Of a DNA stretch of 64,000 nucleotides, positions 38,800-51,582 are shown one piece after another. The stretch is from Calidifontibacillus erzurumensis (GTDB lineage Bacteria > Bacillota > Bacilli > Bacillales > Bacillaceae_J): NCBI RefSeq assembly GCF_013303125.1, contig NZ_JABTTE010000018.1, positions 1 through 64,000 on the forward strand, written 5' to 3'. The notes under the pieces are model-generated. The model was not told where the DNA came from. It worked only from the letters and a program-made list of their open reading frames with translations, and did not search any database. The position numbers and the translations under genes are program-made. Numbering within the stretch: the first letter of the stretch is position 1; every line of letters begins with the position of its first letter.

Positions 38800-39078
38800 T
38801 TAGCGTTTAGTTTTCTTGTCGTCATCCGCATGGCCTTTGTAAGTACGAGTTGGAGCGAACTCACCTAGTTTATGGCCTACCATGTCTTCTGTAATGTATA
38901 CAGGCACATGTTTACGTCCATCATAAACAGCAATTGTATGCCCGATAAACTCTGGGAAAATTGTTGAACGACGAGACCAAGTTTTAATTACTTGTTTTTT
39001 ATTTGCCTCATTTAATGCTACAACTTTTTTCATTAAGTGATCATCAACAAATGGTCCTTTTTTCAAGCTGCGACCCAT
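38800..39078 (-). CDS. rpsS: 30S ribosomal protein S19
   Basis: 92-aa S19 of the 30S head, pairing with S13 at the intersubunit bridge. [18 protein letters not shown] and [20 protein letters not shown] are signatures. 57 bp separate it from rplB upstream. Confidence 0.98.
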   Translation of the reverse strand: MGRSLKKGPFVDDHLMKKVVALNEANKKQVIKTWSRRSTIFPEFIGHTIAVYDGRKHVPVYITEDMVGHKLGEFAPTRTYKGHADDDKKTKR

Positions 39079-39135
39079 GTATGAACCTCCCTTCGTGATT
39101 GCGCCACGGTTCGAACGAACCGCAGAACAATCTCA

Positions 39136-39966
39136 TTATTTTTTACGACGACGAACGATAAATTTGTCTGACGCTTTATTTTTCTTACGCGTTTTGTATC
39201 CAAGTGTTGGTTTACCCCATGGTGACATTGGTGATTTACGTCCGATAGGTGCTTTACCTTCACCACCACCGTGTGGATGGTCATTAGGGTTCATTACAGA
39301 TCCGCGAACAGTTGGACGAATACCTAACCAACGAGAGCGGCCTGCTTTACCGATGTTAACTAGCTCGTGCTCAAGATTTCCGACTTGACCGATTGTTGCG
39401 CGGCAAGTTGCTAGGATTTGACGTACTTCACCAGATGTTAAGCGAACTAATACGTATTTGCCTTCTTTACCTAAAACTTGAGCTTCTGCACCTGCAGAAC
39501 GAACTAATTGTCCACCGCGTCCTGGTTTCAATTCAATATTATGAACAACTGTACCAACAGGGATATTTGCTAATGGTAATGCATTACCGATTTTAATATC
39601 CGCATCTGGACCTGAGATGATTTCTTGACCAACTTGTAAACCTTTTGGCGCAATAATGTAACGTTTTTCACCGTCAACGTAGTTGATTAATGCAATGTTA
39701 GCTGTACGGTTTGGATCATATTCGATTGTAGCAACGCGTCCTGGTATTCCGTCTTTATCGCGTTTAAAGTCAATGATACGATATTGACGTTTATGACCGC
39801 CGCCTTGATGACGTGTTGTGATTTTACCTTGGTTGTTACGACCGCCTTTTTTGTGCAACGGTGCAAGCAATGATTTTTCCGGTTTATCAGTTGTGATTTC
39901 AGAGAAATCAAGAACTGACATACCGCGACGACCGTTTGACGTAGGATTATACTTCTTAATCGCCAT
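39136..39966 (-). CDS. rplB: 50S ribosomal protein L2
   Basis: 276-aa L2, close to the peptidyl transferase centre. It has OB and SH3-like domains and the hallmark [18 protein letters not shown] loop with the conserved His. Ends [15 protein letters not shown]. Full length, between rplW and rpsS. Confidence 0.98.
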   Translation of the reverse strand: MAIKKYNPTSNGRRGMSVLDFSEITTDKPEKSLLAPLHKKGGRNNQGKITTRHQGGGHKRQYRIIDFKRDKDGIPGRVATIEYDPNRTANIALINYVDGEKRYIIAPKGLQVGQEIISGPDADIKIGNALPLANIPVGTVVHNIELKPGRGGQLVRSAGAEAQVLGKEGKYVLVRLTSGEVRQILATCRATIGQVGNLEHELVNIGKAGRSRWLGIRPTVRGSVMNPNDHPHGGGEGKAPIGRKSPMSPWGKPTLGYKTRKKNKASDKFIVRRRKK

Positions 39967-39992
39967 TTCGGTTTCCCTCCTTCTCTTATTAA

Positions 39993-40280
39993 TTAAGCTT
40001 CAAAAAATTCGATTTCTTTGCTGTCTGCTGTTAATTTAACAATTGCTTTTTTACGTTTAGGTGTTGTACCTGTAAAACGGCCAACTCGTTTGAATTTTCC
40101 TTTATAATTTTGGATGTTGACTTTTTCAACTTTAACACCAAAAATCGTTTCAACAGCTTGTTTCACTTCTGTTTTATTAGCTCTTGTATCTACTTCAAAT
40201 GTATATTTTTTGTCAGCCATTAGTTCTGTAGAACGTTCTGTAATAACGGGGCGCTTAATTATATCGCGTGGATCTTTCAT
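39993..40280 (-). CDS. rplW: 50S ribosomal protein L23
   Basis: 95-aa L23 at the tunnel exit, docking site for trigger factor and SRP. It starts [20 protein letters not shown] and shows [16 protein letters not shown]. The start overlaps the rplD stop by one base. Confidence 0.98.
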   Translation of the reverse strand: MKDPRDIIKRPVITERSTELMADKKYTFEVDTRANKTEVKQAVETIFGVKVEKVNIQNYKGKFKRVGRFTGTTPKRKKAIVKLTADSKEIEFFEA

Positions 40281-40903
40281 TATGCAAGCACCTCCCCTAC
40301 TTTTTCAGCTGCTTCTTTCGTAATTAGCATTTTATCATGGCTCATTACATCCAATACATTAATGCCATTCGCATCTACTACTGTGATTCCAGGAATATTG
40401 CGAGCTGATAATTCAACTGTTTGGTCTTGATCAGCTGTTACAATTAATACTTTTTTATCTAAAGAAAGGGCGTTTAATACTTTTACCATTTCTTTTGTTT
40501 TTGGAGCTTCAATTGTTAATTGATCTAATACTACTAAATCATTGTCCAATACTTTAGTAGATAGAGCTGATTTAATAGCTAAGCGACGAACTTTCTTTGG
40601 AAGCTTGTAAGCATAGCTTCTAGGTGTTGGACCAAATACTGTACCCCCACCTCTCCATTGAGGAGCACGAATGGAACCTTGACGTGCACGTCCTGTTCCT
40701 TTTTGGCGCCATGGTTTTCTACCGCCGCCGCTAACTTCCGCGCGGTTTTTCACTTTATGAGTACCTTGGCGTCTTGATGCACGCTGCATAATAATCGCAT
40801 CAAAAAGAACGTTGTTGTTAGGCTCAATTCCAAATACCGCATCAGAAAGTTCAATCTCACCGACTTGTGAACCTGCTTGATTATAAAGTGCTACTTTAGG
40901 CAT
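40280..40903 (-). CDS. rplD: 50S ribosomal protein L4
   Basis: 207-aa L4. A long loop reaching the tunnel contains [20 protein letters not shown] (macrolide-contact region, apparently wild type). L4 autoregulates the S10 operon in gamma-proteobacteria; that mechanism is not established in Bacillus. One-base overlap with rplW. Confidence 0.98.
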   Translation of the reverse strand: MPKVALYNQAGSQVGEIELSDAVFGIEPNNNVLFDAIIMQRASRRQGTHKVKNRAEVSGGGRKPWRQKGTGRARQGSIRAPQWRGGGTVFGPTPRSYAYKLPKKVRRLAIKSALSTKVLDNDLVVLDQLTIEAPKTKEMVKVLNALSLDKKVLIVTADQDQTVELSARNIPGITVVDANGINVLDVMSHDKMLITKEAAEKVGEVLA

Positions 40904-40926
40904 TACATTTCCTCCTTTCCGAACAA

Positions 40927-41559
40927 TTATTTGCTACCTTTAACCGCACTCTGAATTTTTACGAAACTTTTCTTCGCTCCTGGCACATTACCTTTGATTA
41001 ATAAAAGGTTGCGCTCTACATCAACTTTAACAACTTCAAGGTTTTGAACAGTTACTTGTTCTCCGCCCATTTGTCCTGGAAGAGCTTTACCTTTTACTAC
41101 TCGGTTTGGAGCAATAGGTCCCATTGAACCAGGACGACGATGATAACGAGAACCGTGAGACATAGGACCGCGTCCTTGATTATGACGTTTAATAGCACCT
41201 TGGAACCCTTTACCTTTTGATGTTCCTGTTACGTCAACAAGTTCTCCTTCTGTAAATAAATCAACTTTGACTTCTTGACCAACTTCGTATTCCCCAACGT
41301 TAACACCGCGGATTTCACGGATGAAGCGCTTAGGAGTTGTATTGGCTTTAGCAGCATGACCTTTTTCAGGCTTGTTTGCTCTTGATTCTTTTTTATCAGC
41401 AAAGCCTAATTGGATTGCCTCATAGCCATCTGTTTCAACAGTTTTCTTCTGAAGCACAATGTTTGGTTCCGCTTGAATAACTGTAACTGGGATTAAGTCA
41501 CCATTTTCATTAAAAATTTGTGTCATGCCAATTTTTCTTCCTAAGATTCCTTTGGTCAT
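40927..41559 (-). CDS. rplC: 50S ribosomal protein L3
   Basis: 210-aa L3, an assembly initiator whose finger nears the peptidyl transferase centre. It starts [20 protein letters not shown] and contains [19 protein letters not shown] and [15 protein letters not shown]. Normal length. Second gene of the S10 operon. Confidence 0.98.
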   Translation of the reverse strand: MTKGILGRKIGMTQIFNENGDLIPVTVIQAEPNIVLQKKTVETDGYEAIQLGFADKKESRANKPEKGHAAKANTTPKRFIREIRGVNVGEYEVGQEVKVDLFTEGELVDVTGTSKGKGFQGAIKRHNQGRGPMSHGSRYHRRPGSMGPIAPNRVVKGKALPGQMGGEQVTVQNLEVVKVDVERNLLLIKGNVPGAKKSFVKIQSAVKGSK

Positions 41560-41599
41560 CAGTCACACCTCCTGCAATTAATAATTTTTTTATTATGAA

Positions 41600-41932
<333 letters not shown>

Positions 41933-41951
41933 TTAAGAATAGACATACTCC

Positions 41952-42011
41952 GTGGAAATTTCCTTCCAACCCGCCATGGCAAAGGGGCCGGGTGTGTCAG
42001 CAACCTTCCAC
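41952..42011 (-). promoter_or_regulatory. structured leader of rpsJ
   Basis: Minus strand: GTGGAA (42011-42006) pairs with TTCCAC (41957-41952). Inside it, ACCCGGCCCC...GGCGGGT forms a GC-rich hairpin. It lies between the promoter and the rpsJ RBS. No T tract follows, so an RNA-level regulator or stabiliser is more likely than a terminator. Confidence 0.45.
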
Positions 42012-42039
42012 ATCATAGCTAAAATGACCAACATCCACT

Positions 42040-42068
42040 ATTATATAAAAATATTCAAGTGAATGCAA
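42040..42068 (-). promoter_or_regulatory. sigma-A promoter of the S10 superoperon
   Basis: Minus strand: TTGCAT (42063-42068), 17-bp spacer, TATAAT (42040-42045). Predicted start about 125 nt before rpsJ. Confidence 0.75.
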
Positions 42069-42669
42069 CAATGATTGACATTTTTCATAATTCCATCAGA
42101 CACTTTTTACATTATACATAGGTAATAGGCGGAATACAAGTTAAATAGCAATTGTCTTACAATTCAAATAAATTTAAAGATAAGGGTAGCGTCTTTTGGA
42201 AAATGAAGATGTGAATATAGGTGTTTATTTTGATCTTTTAACAAGTAAGAAAGCTGTCGTTGCAGACAATTTTGTATACTTATGTAGTAAAGTTACAATT
42301 TTATTTTTAACAGTTTTATTATTAATAGAAGAAAGGTGGAAGAAACTATGAAGAGGATGTCCTTTATTGTTTAAGAGGTCATATGATAAAGAGTGTTTTA
42401 GAGCTTCAAGCTGAGGAATTACAATACTTTATAGAAATGAACTTTATTTATTTTGTTTGGATGTAATAAATTAAGCCACAAATCTATTTTTTAGGATTTG
42501 ATAAGAAGCGAGAAAGTGTGAATCCTTCAAGAAAAAATAACTTCACCTAGAGTGGATTATTTGCGCACTCCTTCAATACAAATCAAGATCAATCGATTAA
42601 GTGAAAAATTGAAGACTAAAGTGGCAAGCACCCCTATAATAGTTAAGTTATATTATAAAGATCAAAGGT
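42069..42669. other. gene-poor stretch between rpsJ promoter and the palindromic element
   Basis: 600 bp with no intact recognised gene. Two short plus-strand open stretches look coding-like: 42196-42351 (51 codons from a TTG, no RBS, with a hydrophobic tail) and one ending at 42466 (27 codons from ATG 42383). Both may be pieces of a decayed gene. B. subtilis has ybaC between tufA and rpsJ, but I see no resemblance to that hydrolase. Confidence 0.35.
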
Positions 42670-42884
42670 GTATATTGCAAAATAAAAATACATAGTTTTG
42701 CAGTGCAGTTGCTCTGTAGTAACTTTACACGGAGTAGCGGGCATGATAGCCTTTTATGGTGAAGCCAGTCCTTGATAATACTGGCTTCCTGGCTTAGAAA
42801 TCATGCCCGCAGAGGCTCCGTGTCAAGTTGCAATTCTCTGTATTCGATTCTGCAATACTATGTATTTTTCACCTGCAAAAAACA
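42670..42884. mobile_element. 215-bp palindromic MITE-like element
   Basis: The left and right halves are imperfect inverted repeats of about 100 bp. Shared blocks in order: TTGCA, AAAAATACATAGT, TTGCAG, AACTT-ACACGGAG, GCGGGCATGAT and an inner GAAGCCAGT / ACTGGCTTC hairpin. The element is flanked by the direct repeat CAAAGGT (42663-42669 and 42885-42891), a candidate target-site duplication. It encodes no protein. A long structured RNA or a double terminator are alternatives. Confidence 0.55.
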
Positions 42885-43086
42885 CAAAGGTATTAGTTGA
42901 GAACTTCTTAAAATAATACTAGTTACTTATTTATTCACTATTAGGATCGGAATCATTGTCTTGGATGATACGGATTTTGTATCTTCGTTAACATATAATT
43001 TGCAACGAGTCTTTTACCAATGTATCAAAATGTTTTTTATTTTGAATTCACATCGTTTCACTAGAATTCAAACATTCTTTATATCC

Positions 43087-43121
43087 ATAAAAAAACAGCC
43101 AGCATAAGCTGACTGTTTTTA
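43087..43121 (-). terminator. terminator of tuf
   Basis: Minus strand: AAACAGTCAGC, loop TTAT, GCTGGCTGTTT, then Ts. It starts 8 bp after the tuf stop codon. Confidence 0.9.
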
Positions 43122-43128
43122 TTTTATA

Positions 43129-44316
43129 TTATTCGATGATAGAAGATACAACGCCAGCGCCTACTGTGCGTCCGCCTTCACGGATAGAGAATTTAGTACC
43201 TTCTTCGATCGCAACTGGAGCGATAAGTTCAACTTGCATTTCAACGTTGTCTCCAGGCATAACCATTTCTGTACCTTCTGGTAACTTGATGATACCAGTT
43301 ACGTCAGTAGTACGGAAATAGAATTGTGGACGATAGTTAGAGAAGAATGGAGTATGACGTCCACCTTCTTCTTTAGATAGAACGTAAACTTCTGCTTTGA
43401 AAGATTTGTGTGGTGTGATTGAACCTGGTTTTGCAAGAACTTGACCGCGTTCGATTTCGTCACGAGCAATACCACGTAACAATGCACCGATGTTGTCACC
43501 AGCTTCAGCATAGTCAAGAAGCTTGCGGAACATTTCGATACCTGTTACAGTTGTGCTCTTTGGTTCGTCTGCTAAACCAACGATTTCTACTACGTCACCA
43601 ACTTTTAATTGACCGCGTTCTACACGACCAGTTGCAACTGTACCACGACCAGTGATTGAGAATACGTCTTCTACTGGCATCATGAATGGCTTGTCGGTTT
43701 CACGAACTGGATCTGGAATGTACTCGTCAACTGCGTTCATTAATTCAAGAATTTTTTCTTCCCAAGCTGCATCGCCTTCAAGTGCTTTAAGAGCTGAACC
43801 TCTGATTACTGGAATTTCGTCACCTGGGAAGTCATATTCTGATAATAGGTCGCGTACTTCCATTTCAACTAGTTCTAATAATTCTTCGTCATCAACCATG
43901 TCGCATTTGTTTAAGAATACAACAAGGTATGGTACACCTACTTGGCGAGAAAGTAGAATGTGCTCACGAGTTTGTGGCATTGGACCGTCAGTAGCAGATA
44001 CTACTAGGATCGCACCGTCCATTTGCGCAGCACCAGTGATCATGTTTTTAACGTAGTCAGCGTGTCCTGGGCAGTCAACGTGTGCATAGTGGCGTTTGTC
44101 AGTTTCGTATTCAACGTGTGCAGTTGAGATTGTGATACCACGTTCTCTTTCTTCAGGAGCACCGTCGATTTGATCGTAAGCTTTAGCTTCTGCTTTACCT
44201 TGTTTAGCAAGTACAGCTGTAATAGCAGCAGTAAGAGTTGTTTTACCATGGTCAACGTGTCCAATAGTACCGACGTTTACGTGCGGTTTTGAACGGTCAA
44301 ATTTAGCTTTTGCCAT
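43129..44316 (-). CDS. tuf: elongation factor Tu
   Basis: 395-aa GTPase that delivers aminoacyl-tRNA to the ribosome. G1 GHVDHGKT, the switch I RGITI segment, G3 [12 protein letters not shown] and G4 [12 protein letters not shown] are all present, followed by two beta-barrel domains. Codon use is highly biased, as expected of a very abundant protein. It has its own promoter and a leader hairpin after fusA and ends in a strong terminator. Confidence 0.99.
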   Translation of the reverse strand: MAKAKFDRSKPHVNVGTIGHVDHGKTTLTAAITAVLAKQGKAEAKAYDQIDGAPEERERGITISTAHVEYETDKRHYAHVDCPGHADYVKNMITGAAQMDGAILVVSATDGPMPQTREHILLSRQVGVPYLVVFLNKCDMVDDEELLELVEMEVRDLLSEYDFPGDEIPVIRGSALKALEGDAAWEEKILELMNAVDEYIPDPVRETDKPFMMPVEDVFSITGRGTVATGRVERGQLKVGDVVEIVGLADEPKSTTVTGIEMFRKLLDYAEAGDNIGALLRGIARDEIERGQVLAKPGSITPHKSFKAEVYVLSKEEGGRHTPFFSNYRPQFYFRTTDVTGIIKLPEGTEMVMPGDNVEMQVELIAPVAIEEGTKFSIREGGRTVGAGVVSSIIE

Positions 44317-44369
44317 TAGAGATTTCCTCCTTGAATTTATATTGATTTATAATTTTTTATATGTAAGGG

Positions 44370-44392
44370 ATGGGAATTCAAAGAATTCCCAT
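44370..44392 (-). promoter_or_regulatory. perfect 10-bp leader hairpin upstream of tuf
   Basis: ATGGGAATTC and GAATTCCCAT are separated by three bases, located between the tuf promoter and its RBS. With no T tract it is not a terminator. Possible mRNA stabiliser. Confidence 0.6.
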
Positions 44393-44402
44393 TTACCAAC
44401 TT

Positions 44403-44432
44403 ACTATACATAAAATTGGGTTGCATTGTCAA
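44403..44432 (-). promoter_or_regulatory. sigma-A promoter of tuf
   Basis: Minus strand: TTGACA (44427-44432), 18-bp spacer, TATAGT (44403-44408), in the fusA-tuf gap. This gives tuf transcription separate from the str operon. Confidence 0.75.
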
Positions 44433-44439
44433 TTTTATA

Positions 44440-46518
44440 TTATTCGCCGGTATTTTTCTTAATAATTTCGTCAGCGATTGACTTAGGCACTTCTTCATAG
44501 TGGTCGAAATGCATTGTATATGTTCCACGGCCTTGCGTATTAGAACGCAATGCAGTTGCATAACCAAACATTTCAGCAAGCGGTACCATCGCACGTACTA
44601 CTTGCGCATTACCGCGAGCTTCCATACCTTCTACACGACCACGACGAGAAGTGATGTCACCCATGATATCACCCATGTATTCTTCAGGGACAACAACTTC
44701 TACTTTCATGACCGGCTCAAGTAATACTGGGTTACATTTGTTTTTCGCAGCTTTTAGTGCCATTGATGCAGCTACTTTAAATGCCATTTCACTTGAGTCA
44801 ACATCATGGTAAGATCCGTCGAACAATGTCGCTTTTACATCAATGATTGGATATCCTGCAAGGACACCATTTTTCATTGCATCTTCTAATCCAGCTTGGA
44901 TAGCTGGGATGTAATCTTTAGGTACTACACCACCAACGATCGCATTAACAAATTCGAAACCTTTACCTTCTTCATTTGGTTCGAACTTGATCCATACGTG
45001 ACCGTATTGTCCGCGACCACCAGACTGACGAACGAATTTACCTTCGCACTCAGCTGCTTGACGGAATGTTTCACGATAAGAAACTTGTGGTGCACCAACA
45101 TTAGCTTCAACTTTGAATTCACGTCTTAAACGGTCAACGATAATATCTAAGTGAAGCTCACCCATACCAGAGATGATTGTTTGTCCTGTTTCTGGGTTAG
45201 TCTCTGTACGGAATGTTGGATCTTCTTCAGCAAGCTTTTGTAAAGCAAGACCCATTTTATCTTGGTCTGCTTTTGTTTTTGGCTCAACTGATAAAGAAAT
45301 AACTGGTTCAGGGAATACCATTGACTCTAAGATAACTGGATTCTTATCATCGCAAAGTGTATCCCCAGTTGTTGTATCTTTCAAACCAACAGCTGCTGCG
45401 ATATCACCCGCATATACTGCAGGGATTTCTTCGCGGTGGTTTGCGTGCATTTGTAGAATACGTCCAATTCTTTCGCGTTTGCCTTTTGTTGAGTTCAATA
45501 CGTAAGAACCAGCATTTAAGATACCAGAGTACACGCGGAAGAATGTAAGTTTACCTACATATGGGTCTGTCATAATCTTGAATGCTAGCGCAGAGAATGG
45601 TGCATCATCACTAGCTTCGCGAGTAGTTTCTTCTTCTGTGTCAGGTAAAGTACCTTTAATAGCTGGAATATCAACAGGAGAAGGCAAATAATCAAGAACA
45701 GCGTCAAGCATTTTTTGAACGCCTTTGTTTTTAAATGCAGAACCGCATAGTACAGGATAGAATTCTACATTTATTGTAGCTTTACGAATAGCCGCTTTAA
45801 GTTCATCGTTTGAAATTTCTTCACCTTCAAGATATTTCATCATAAGCTCTTCGTCTAATTCAGCAACAGCTTCGATGAGCTTTCCGCGGTATTCTTCAGC
45901 CATACCTTTCAATTCTTCCGGAATTTCTTTCACTTGGATATCCGTTCCAAGGTCGTTTCCGTAGAATGTTGCATTCATTTCGATAAGGTCAATAATACCT
46001 TCGAATTGGTCTTCTGCTCCAATTGGCAATTGCACTGGATGAGCATTAGCACCTAAACGATCATGGAGCGTTTTAACAGAATATAAGAAGTCGGCACCAA
46101 TTTTGTCCATTTTATTGACAAAAACAATACGAGGTACGCCGTAAGTAGTTGCTTGGCGCCAAACTGTTTCTGTTTGTGGTTCAACACCTGATTGAGCATC
46201 AAGGACTGCAACTGCACCATCTAATACGCGAAGAGAACGCTCAACTTCTACAGTGAAGTCTACGTGTCCTGGTGTATCGATGATGTTAATGCGATGTCCT
46301 TTCCATTGTGCTGTTGTTGCAGCAGAAGTGATCGTGATACCACGTTCTTGCTCCTGCTCCATCCAGTCCATTTGAGAAGCTCCTTCGTGAGTTTCTCCAA
46401 TTTTATGAATACGGCCAGTATAGAAAAGAATACGTTCTGTAGTTGTCGTTTTACCGGCATCGATGTGAGCCATGATACCGATATTACGCGTTTTTTCTAA
46501 GGAGAACTCTCTTGCCAT
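44440..46518 (-). CDS. fusA: elongation factor G
   Basis: 692-aa translocase GTPase. G1 [29 protein letters not shown]3 [15 protein letters not shown] and G4 [10 protein letters not shown], then domains II-V including the domain IV tip that enters the decoding site. Length is the Bacillus norm. Third gene of the str operon (rpsL-rpsG-fusA-tuf). Confidence 0.99.
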   Translation of the reverse strand: MAREFSLEKTRNIGIMAHIDAGKTTTTERILFYTGRIHKIGETHEGASQMDWMEQEQERGITITSAATTAQWKGHRINIIDTPGHVDFTVEVERSLRVLDGAVAVLDAQSGVEPQTETVWRQATTYGVPRIVFVNKMDKIGADFLYSVKTLHDRLGANAHPVQLPIGAEDQFEGIIDLIEMNATFYGNDLGTDIQVKEIPEELKGMAEEYRGKLIEAVAELDEELMMKYLEGEEISNDELKAAIRKATINVEFYPVLCGSAFKNKGVQKMLDAVLDYLPSPVDIPAIKGTLPDTEEETTREASDDAPFSALAFKIMTDPYVGKLTFFRVYSGILNAGSYVLNSTKGKRERIGRILQMHANHREEIPAVYAGDIAAAVGLKDTTTGDTLCDDKNPVILESMVFPEPVISLSVEPKTKADQDKMGLALQKLAEEDPTFRTETNPETGQTIISGMGELHLDIIVDRLRREFKVEANVGAPQVSYRETFRQAAECEGKFVRQSGGRGQYGHVWIKFEPNEEGKGFEFVNAIVGGVVPKDYIPAIQAGLEDAMKNGVLAGYPIIDVKATLFDGSYHDVDSSEMAFKVAASMALKAAKNKCNPVLLEPVMKVEVVVPEEYMGDIMGDITSRRGRVEGMEARGNAQVVRAMVPLAEMFGYATALRSNTQGRGTYTMHFDHYEEVPKSIADEIIKKNTGE

Positions 46519-46563
46519 CTATACTTCTCCTTCCTTCTTCGGAAATTAATAAGTGTGATTATT

Positions 46564-47034
46564 TTACCAACGATAGTGTGCGAATGCTTTGTTCGCTTCT
46601 GCCATTTTGTGTGTATCTTCGCGTTTTTTCACTGATGCACCTGTATTATTAGCTGCATCCATGATTTCGTTCGCTAAACGTTCTTCCATAGTTTTTTCGC
46701 CGCGAGTGCGTGCGTATTGTACTAACCAACGCAAGCCTAGAGTTGTACGGCGTTCTGGACGAACTTCTACTGGTACTTGATAGTTTGCACCGCCGACACG
46801 ACGAGCGCGCACTTCAAGAACAGGCATGATGTTCTTAAGTGCTTGTTCGAATACTTCCATAGGATCATTGCCAGTACGTTCTCTAATAATATCAAACGCA
46901 TTGTAAAGAATTGTTTGCGCTTTTCCTTTTTTACCGTCTACCATGATTTGATTAATCAAACGAGTAATAAGCTTAGAATTATAGATAGGATCAGGTAATA
47001 CGTCTCTGCGAGGAACAGGACCTTTACGTGGCAT
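46564..47034 (-). CDS. rpsG: 30S ribosomal protein S7
   Basis: 156-aa S7, a primary binder of the 16S 3' domain and a neighbour of E-site t[23 protein letters not shown] start. The frame extends to 47052, but ATG at 47034 gives the conserved N-terminus and length. [14 protein letters not shown] is the usual end. Confidence 0.98.
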   Translation of the reverse strand: MPRKGPVPRRDVLPDPIYNSKLITRLINQIMVDGKKGKAQTILYNAFDIIRERTGNDPMEVFEQALKNIMPVLEVRARRVGGANYQVPVEVRPERRTTLGLRWLVQYARTRGEKTMEERLANEIMDAANNTGASVKKREDTHKMAEANKAFAHYRW

Positions 47035-47071
47035 ATGATACCCTCCCTTCATCGAATTTATTTATTATCCA

Positions 47072-47515
<444 letters not shown>

Positions 47516-47559
47516 TTATGTCCACATACCCAGGTGGTTCATTTTTTGGTCAAAAACAA

Positions 47560-47601
47560 TGTTTTTGATAGAGCGGCTTTAAAACCGCTCCTCAAAAACA
47601 T
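47560..47601 (-). promoter_or_regulatory. hairpin between rplGB and rpsL
   Basis: TTTTTGA...TCAAAAA encloses GAGCGG...CCGCTC. It starts 3 bp after the rplGB stop and precedes the rpsL RBS. It could be a partial terminator or an S12/L7Ae-type control site; the sequence does not decide. Confidence 0.5.
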
Positions 47602-47603
47602 TT

Positions 47604-47852
47604 TTAACCTTTTATTGCTACTGTCGCAGCTCCGACTTCTATCCCACAAGCTTTTCCAAGCTTTTTCATCGAATCGACTTTGAAAATAGGAATTCCATTC
47701 TCTTCTGCTGCTACCAGTACTTTATTTGTCACTCGCTGATCTGCATCTTCAGCGATAATGACCTCGATGACCTGTTTTTCTTTAATGGCTTTAAGAGTTT
47801 GTTTTGTACCAATAACCAACTCTTTCGCCTGTGATACTTTTTCATAAGACAT
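47604..47852 (-). CDS. rplGB: L7Ae-family K-turn-binding protein YbxF
   Basis: 82-aa L7Ae/L30e-fold protein that binds kink-turn [22 protein letters not shown] start and [25 protein letters not shown] core match YbxF. The frame extends to 47930, but ATG at 47852 has GGAGG 9 nt upstream and gives the B. subtilis length. Between rpoC and rpsL, the conserved location. In vivo role is still unclear. Confidence 0.93.
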   Translation of the reverse strand: MSYEKVSQAKELVIGTKQTLKAIKEKQVIEVIIAEDADQRVTNKVLVAAEENGIPIFKVDSMKKLGKACGIEVGAATVAIKG

Positions 47853-47934
47853 GTAAAATATCCTCCAAAGCATCTTTAATAAAAATACCTTTGTTATAAT
47901 AGCATTCTTAAAAAACAATGTCAATAACATAATT

Positions 47935-50900
47935 TTATTCTTTTGAAACTAAATTTTTCTGATCAGATCCTTCTTGCTCTTTATTTAGAATTTTATCAAA
48001 CTTCACTTTACGGTATCTGAGCATTCCAGTTCCTGCCGGTACAAGCTTACCAATAATAACATTTTCTTTAAGTCCTAATAACTCATCGCGCTTACCTTTG
48101 ATTGCTGCATCTGTTAATACTCTTGTTGTTTCTTGGAATGAAGCAGCGGATAAGAACGATTCTGTTTCTAGAGAAGCTTTTGTAATACCAAGCAATACTG
48201 GACGTGCTACAGCTGGGCGGCCACCTTTTAGAAGTACAGCACGATTTGCTTCTCTAAATTGATGTACATCTAACAGCGAACCAGGCAAGACTTCAGTGTC
48301 GCCTGCATCAACGATGCGAACTTTGCGAAGCATTTGTCGTACCATTACTTCAATATGTTTGTCGCCAATTTCTACCCCTTGCATCCGGTATACTTTTTGA
48401 ACTTCACGAAGCAAGTATTCTTGAACGCCATCGATTCCACGTACTTTGAGCAGCTCTTTTGGATCGATGGAACCTTCTGTTAATTCCTGTCCAGCAACAA
48501 CTTTTTCCCCTACTGCCACCTTTAATCTTGAACCGTATGGTGCAGTATAAGTACGTAATTCTACATCTCCTTGAATTACAATTTCTTGTTTATCTTTTAC
48601 TTCATTAATTTGTGATACAATACCTGAAATCTCAGAGATAACCGCTTGACCTTTTGGATTGCGTGCCTCAAATAGCTCTTGAACACGCGGCAAACCTTGA
48701 GTAATATCGTCTCCTGCAACCCCACCAGTATGGAACGTACGCATTGTTAACTGGGTACCTGGTTCACCAATGGATTGCGCAGCGATAATACCAACAGCTT
48801 CACCAACTTCAACATCTTGGCCAGTTGCCAAGTTGCGGCCATAGCATTTCTTACAAACACCGGCACGAGTGTCGCAAGTAAATGCAGACCTGATTTTCAC
48901 TTCTTCAATACCCGCATTTACAATTGCTGAAGCAATATCTTCTGTGATTTGTTCATTTCTTCTTACTAAAATTTCTCCAGTTTCAGGATGCTTCACTGTT
49001 TCGAAAGCTGTGCGGCCTATGAGACGTTCGTACAATGTTTCAACCGTTTCTGTACCATCTTTAAGTGTTCTCACAACTAAGCCGCGATCTGTTTTACAAT
49101 CATCTTCACGAACAATTACGTCTTGGGCAACATCGACGAGACGTCGTGTCAAATAACCTGAGTCTGCTGTCTTCAGTGCCGTGTCAGCAAGACCTTTCCG
49201 CGCACCATGTGTCGAAATAAAGTACTCTAACACCGTTAAACCTTCTCGGAAGCTAGACTTAATTGGCAACTCGATGATTCGTCCAGCTGGGTTTGCCATC
49301 AATCCGCGCATACCAGCTAATTGTGTAAAGTTCGACGCGTTACCCCGTGCACCAGAATCGCTCATCATGAAAATTGGGTTCGTCATATCTAGGCTATCCA
49401 TCAATTTCTTCTGGATTTCATCCTTAGCAGAACTCCAAATTGAAATAACACGATCATAGCGCTCTTCGTCTGTAATTAAACCGCGTCTGAATTGTTTCAA
49501 GACAGTAGCGATCTTGTCTTCTGCTTTTTGCAGAATTTCTTGTTTTTCTGGCAAGACAATAATATCAGCCACACCAACGGTGATACCTGCCTTTGTAGAA
49601 TATTTAAAGCCAAGATCTTTCATCCGGTCTAGCATTTTAGAAGTTTCGGTAATATGGTACCTCTTGAACACTTCTGCAATGATGCTTCCAAGATTCTTTT
49701 TCTTGAATGGAGCAACAAGCTCCCGCTTTGCAATTTCTTCTTTAATATTTGTACCTTTTGGAACAAAGTATTTATCTGGTGTTTTGTTCTCTAAGTTTTC
49801 TTTCGTTGGCTCATTAATGTACGGGAATGATTTTGGCAATATTTCATTAAATATTAATTTACCAACTGTTGTTAGCAAGAGCATGTTATTTTGCTCTTCT
49901 GTAAAAGTTGCGTTTTTCAAAGATCCTGCAGCAATAGCAATACGGCTGTGCAAATGTACATAGCCATTGTGATATGCAATTAATGCCTCATCTGTATCTT
50001 TGAACACCATTCCTTCACCAATAGCTCCGGCGCGTTCAATTGTTAAATAGTAGTTTCCAAGCACCATGTCTTGTGAAGGTGTAACGACTGGTTTACCATC
50101 TTTCGGGTTCAAAATATTTTGTGCTGCAAGCATTAACAATCTTGCTTCCGCTTGCGCCTCTGCAGATAACGGTACGTGTACTGCCATTTGGTCACCGTCA
50201 AAGTCCGCATTATAGGCTGTACATACTAGTGGATGCAAGCGAATTGCACGGCCTTCAACTAGTGTTGGTTCGAATGCTTGAATTCCGAGCCTATGTAGTG
50301 TAGGGGCACGGTTTAATAGAACAGGGTGTTCCTTAATAACTTCTTCAAGTACATCCCAAACTTCTGGTTGCACTCTTTCAATTTTTCTCTTAGCGCTCTT
50401 AATATTGTGTGCCAATCCTTTGGCTACTAATTCTTTCATAACAAATGGCTTGAACAATTCCAACGCCATTTCTTTCGGTAATCCGCATTGATACATTTTT
50501 AGGTTCGGACCTACAACGATAACGGAACGTCCGGAATAGTCTACACGTTTACCTAGTAGGTTTTGACGGAACCGGCCCTGTTTACCTTTTAGCATATGTG
50601 ATAATGATTTTAACGGACGGTTACCAGGTCCTGTTACTGGACGACCGCGACGGCCGTTGTCAATCAATGCATCAACTGCTTCTTGAAGCATCCGTTTTTC
50701 GTTTTGGACAATAATATTTGGAGCACCTAAATCCAATAAGCGTTTCAAACGATTATTACGGTTAATAACGCGACGATATAAGTCATTCAAGTCAGAAGTT
50801 GCAAAACGTCCTCCATCTAATTGAACCATCGGACGCAATTCTGGCGGAATGACTGGGAGCACATCTAAAACCATCCAAGATGGATCATTTCCAGAGTTGC

Positions 50901-51549
50901 GGAAAGCCTCAAGAACTTCCAATCGCTTGATGGCACGAGTACGGCGTTGGCCTTGGGCTGTTGCAAGTTCTTCTTTTAAAGCAGCAACTTCTTTATCTAA
51001 ATCGATATCTTGTAATAATTTTTTGATCGCTTCCGCACCCATTTGTGCCTGGAACGATTGCCCATATTTTTCACGGTATGTTCTATATTCTTTTTCAGAC
51101 AGTAATTGTTTCTTTTCCAATGGTGTATTTCCTGGATCCGTTACTACATAAGAAGCAAAATAAATAACTTCTTCAAGTGCACGCGGCGACATATCAAGCG
51201 CCAATCCCATACGGCTTGGAATCCCCTTGAAATACCAAATATGTGATACTGGTGCAGCCAACTCAATATGACCCATGCGATCACGACGTACTTTTGATCG
51301 GGTTACTTCAACACCACAACGGTCACAAACTACACCTTTATAGCGAACACGTTTATATTTTCCACAATGACATTCCCAGTCTTTAGTCGGACCAAAAATG
51401 CGCTCACAAAATAATCCGTCTTTTTCTGGCTTTAATGTCCGATAATTGATTGTTTCCGGCTTTTTAACTTCACCATATGACCATGAACGTATTTTATCTG
51501 GTGATGCCAAACCGATCTTCATATACTCAAAATTATTTACGTCCAACAA
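47935..51549 (-). CDS. rpoC: RNA polymerase subunit beta'
   Basis: 1204-aa catalytic subunit. N-terminal zinc finger [20 protein letters not shown], active-site NADFDGDQM with the three Mg-binding Asp, bridge-helix region and a second zinc site with [15 protein letters not shown]. The frame opens at 51621, but the start is TTG at 51549: GGGAGG lies 8 nt before it and the protein then begins [10 protein letters not shown] like B. subtilis RpoC. A 12-bp inverted repeat lies in the 120-bp rpoB-rpoC gap. Confidence 0.98.
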   Translation of the reverse strand: MLDVNNFEYMKIGLASPDKIRSWSYGEVKKPETINYRTLKPEKDGLFCERIFGPTKDWECHCGKYKRVRYKGVVCDRCGVEVTRSKVRRDRMGHIELAAPVSHIWYFKGIPSRMGLALDMSPRALEEVIYFASYVVTDPGNTPLEKKQLLSEKEYRTYREKYGQSFQAQMGAEAIKKLLQDIDLDKEVAALKEELATAQGQRRTRAIKRLEVLEAFRNSGNDPSWMVLDVLPVIPPELRPMVQLDGGRFATSDLNDLYRRVINRNNRLKRLLDLGAPNIIVQNEKRMLQEAVDALIDNGRRGRPVTGPGNRPLKSLSHMLKGKQGRFRQNLLGKRVDYSGRSVIVVGPNLKMYQCGLPKEMALELFKPFVMKELVAKGLAHNIKSAKRKIERVQPEVWDVLEEVIKEHPVLLNRAPTLHRLGIQAFEPTLVEGRAIRLHPLVCTAYNADFDGDQMAVHVPLSAEAQAEARLLMLAAQNILNPKDGKPVVTPSQDMVLGNYYLTIERAGAIGEGMVFKDTDEALIAYHNGYVHLHSRIAIAAGSLKNATFTEEQNNMLLLTTVGKLIFNEILPKSFPYINEPTKENLENKTPDKYFVPKGTNIKEEIAKRELVAPFKKKNLGSIIAEVFKRYHITETSKMLDRMKDLGFKYSTKAGITVGVADIIVLPEKQEILQKAEDKIATVLKQFRRGLITDEERYDRVISIWSSAKDEIQKKLMDSLDMTNPIFMMSDSGARGNASNFTQLAGMRGLMANPAGRIIELPIKSSFREGLTVLEYFISTHGARKGLADTALKTADSGYLTRRLVDVAQDVIVREDDCKTDRGLVVRTLKDGTETVETLYERLIGRTAFETVKHPETGEILVRRNEQITEDIASAIVNAGIEEVKIRSAFTCDTRAGVCKKCYGRNLATGQDVEVGEAVGIIAAQSIGEPGTQLTMRTFHTGGVAGDDITQGLPRVQELFEARNPKGQAVISEISGIVSQINEVKDKQEIVIQGDVELRTYTAPYGSRLKVAVGEKVVAGQELTEGSIDPKELLKVRGIDGVQEYLLREVQKVYRMQGVEIGDKHIEVMVRQMLRKVRIVDAGDTEVLPGSLLDVHQFREANRAVLLKGGRPAVARPVLLGITKASLETESFLSAASFQETTRVLTDAAIKGKRDELLGLKENVIIGKLVPAGTGMLRYRKVKFDKILNKEQEGSDQKNLVSKE

Positions 51550-51582
51550 AGGGCCTACCTCCCTTAAAATTGAAACTTTATA

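Noticed and set aside
48869-49963. Long antisense ORFs (up to 149 codons) inside rpoC and rpoB
   Set aside because: They are shadow frames of highly conserved coding sequence; no RBS or promoter supports them.
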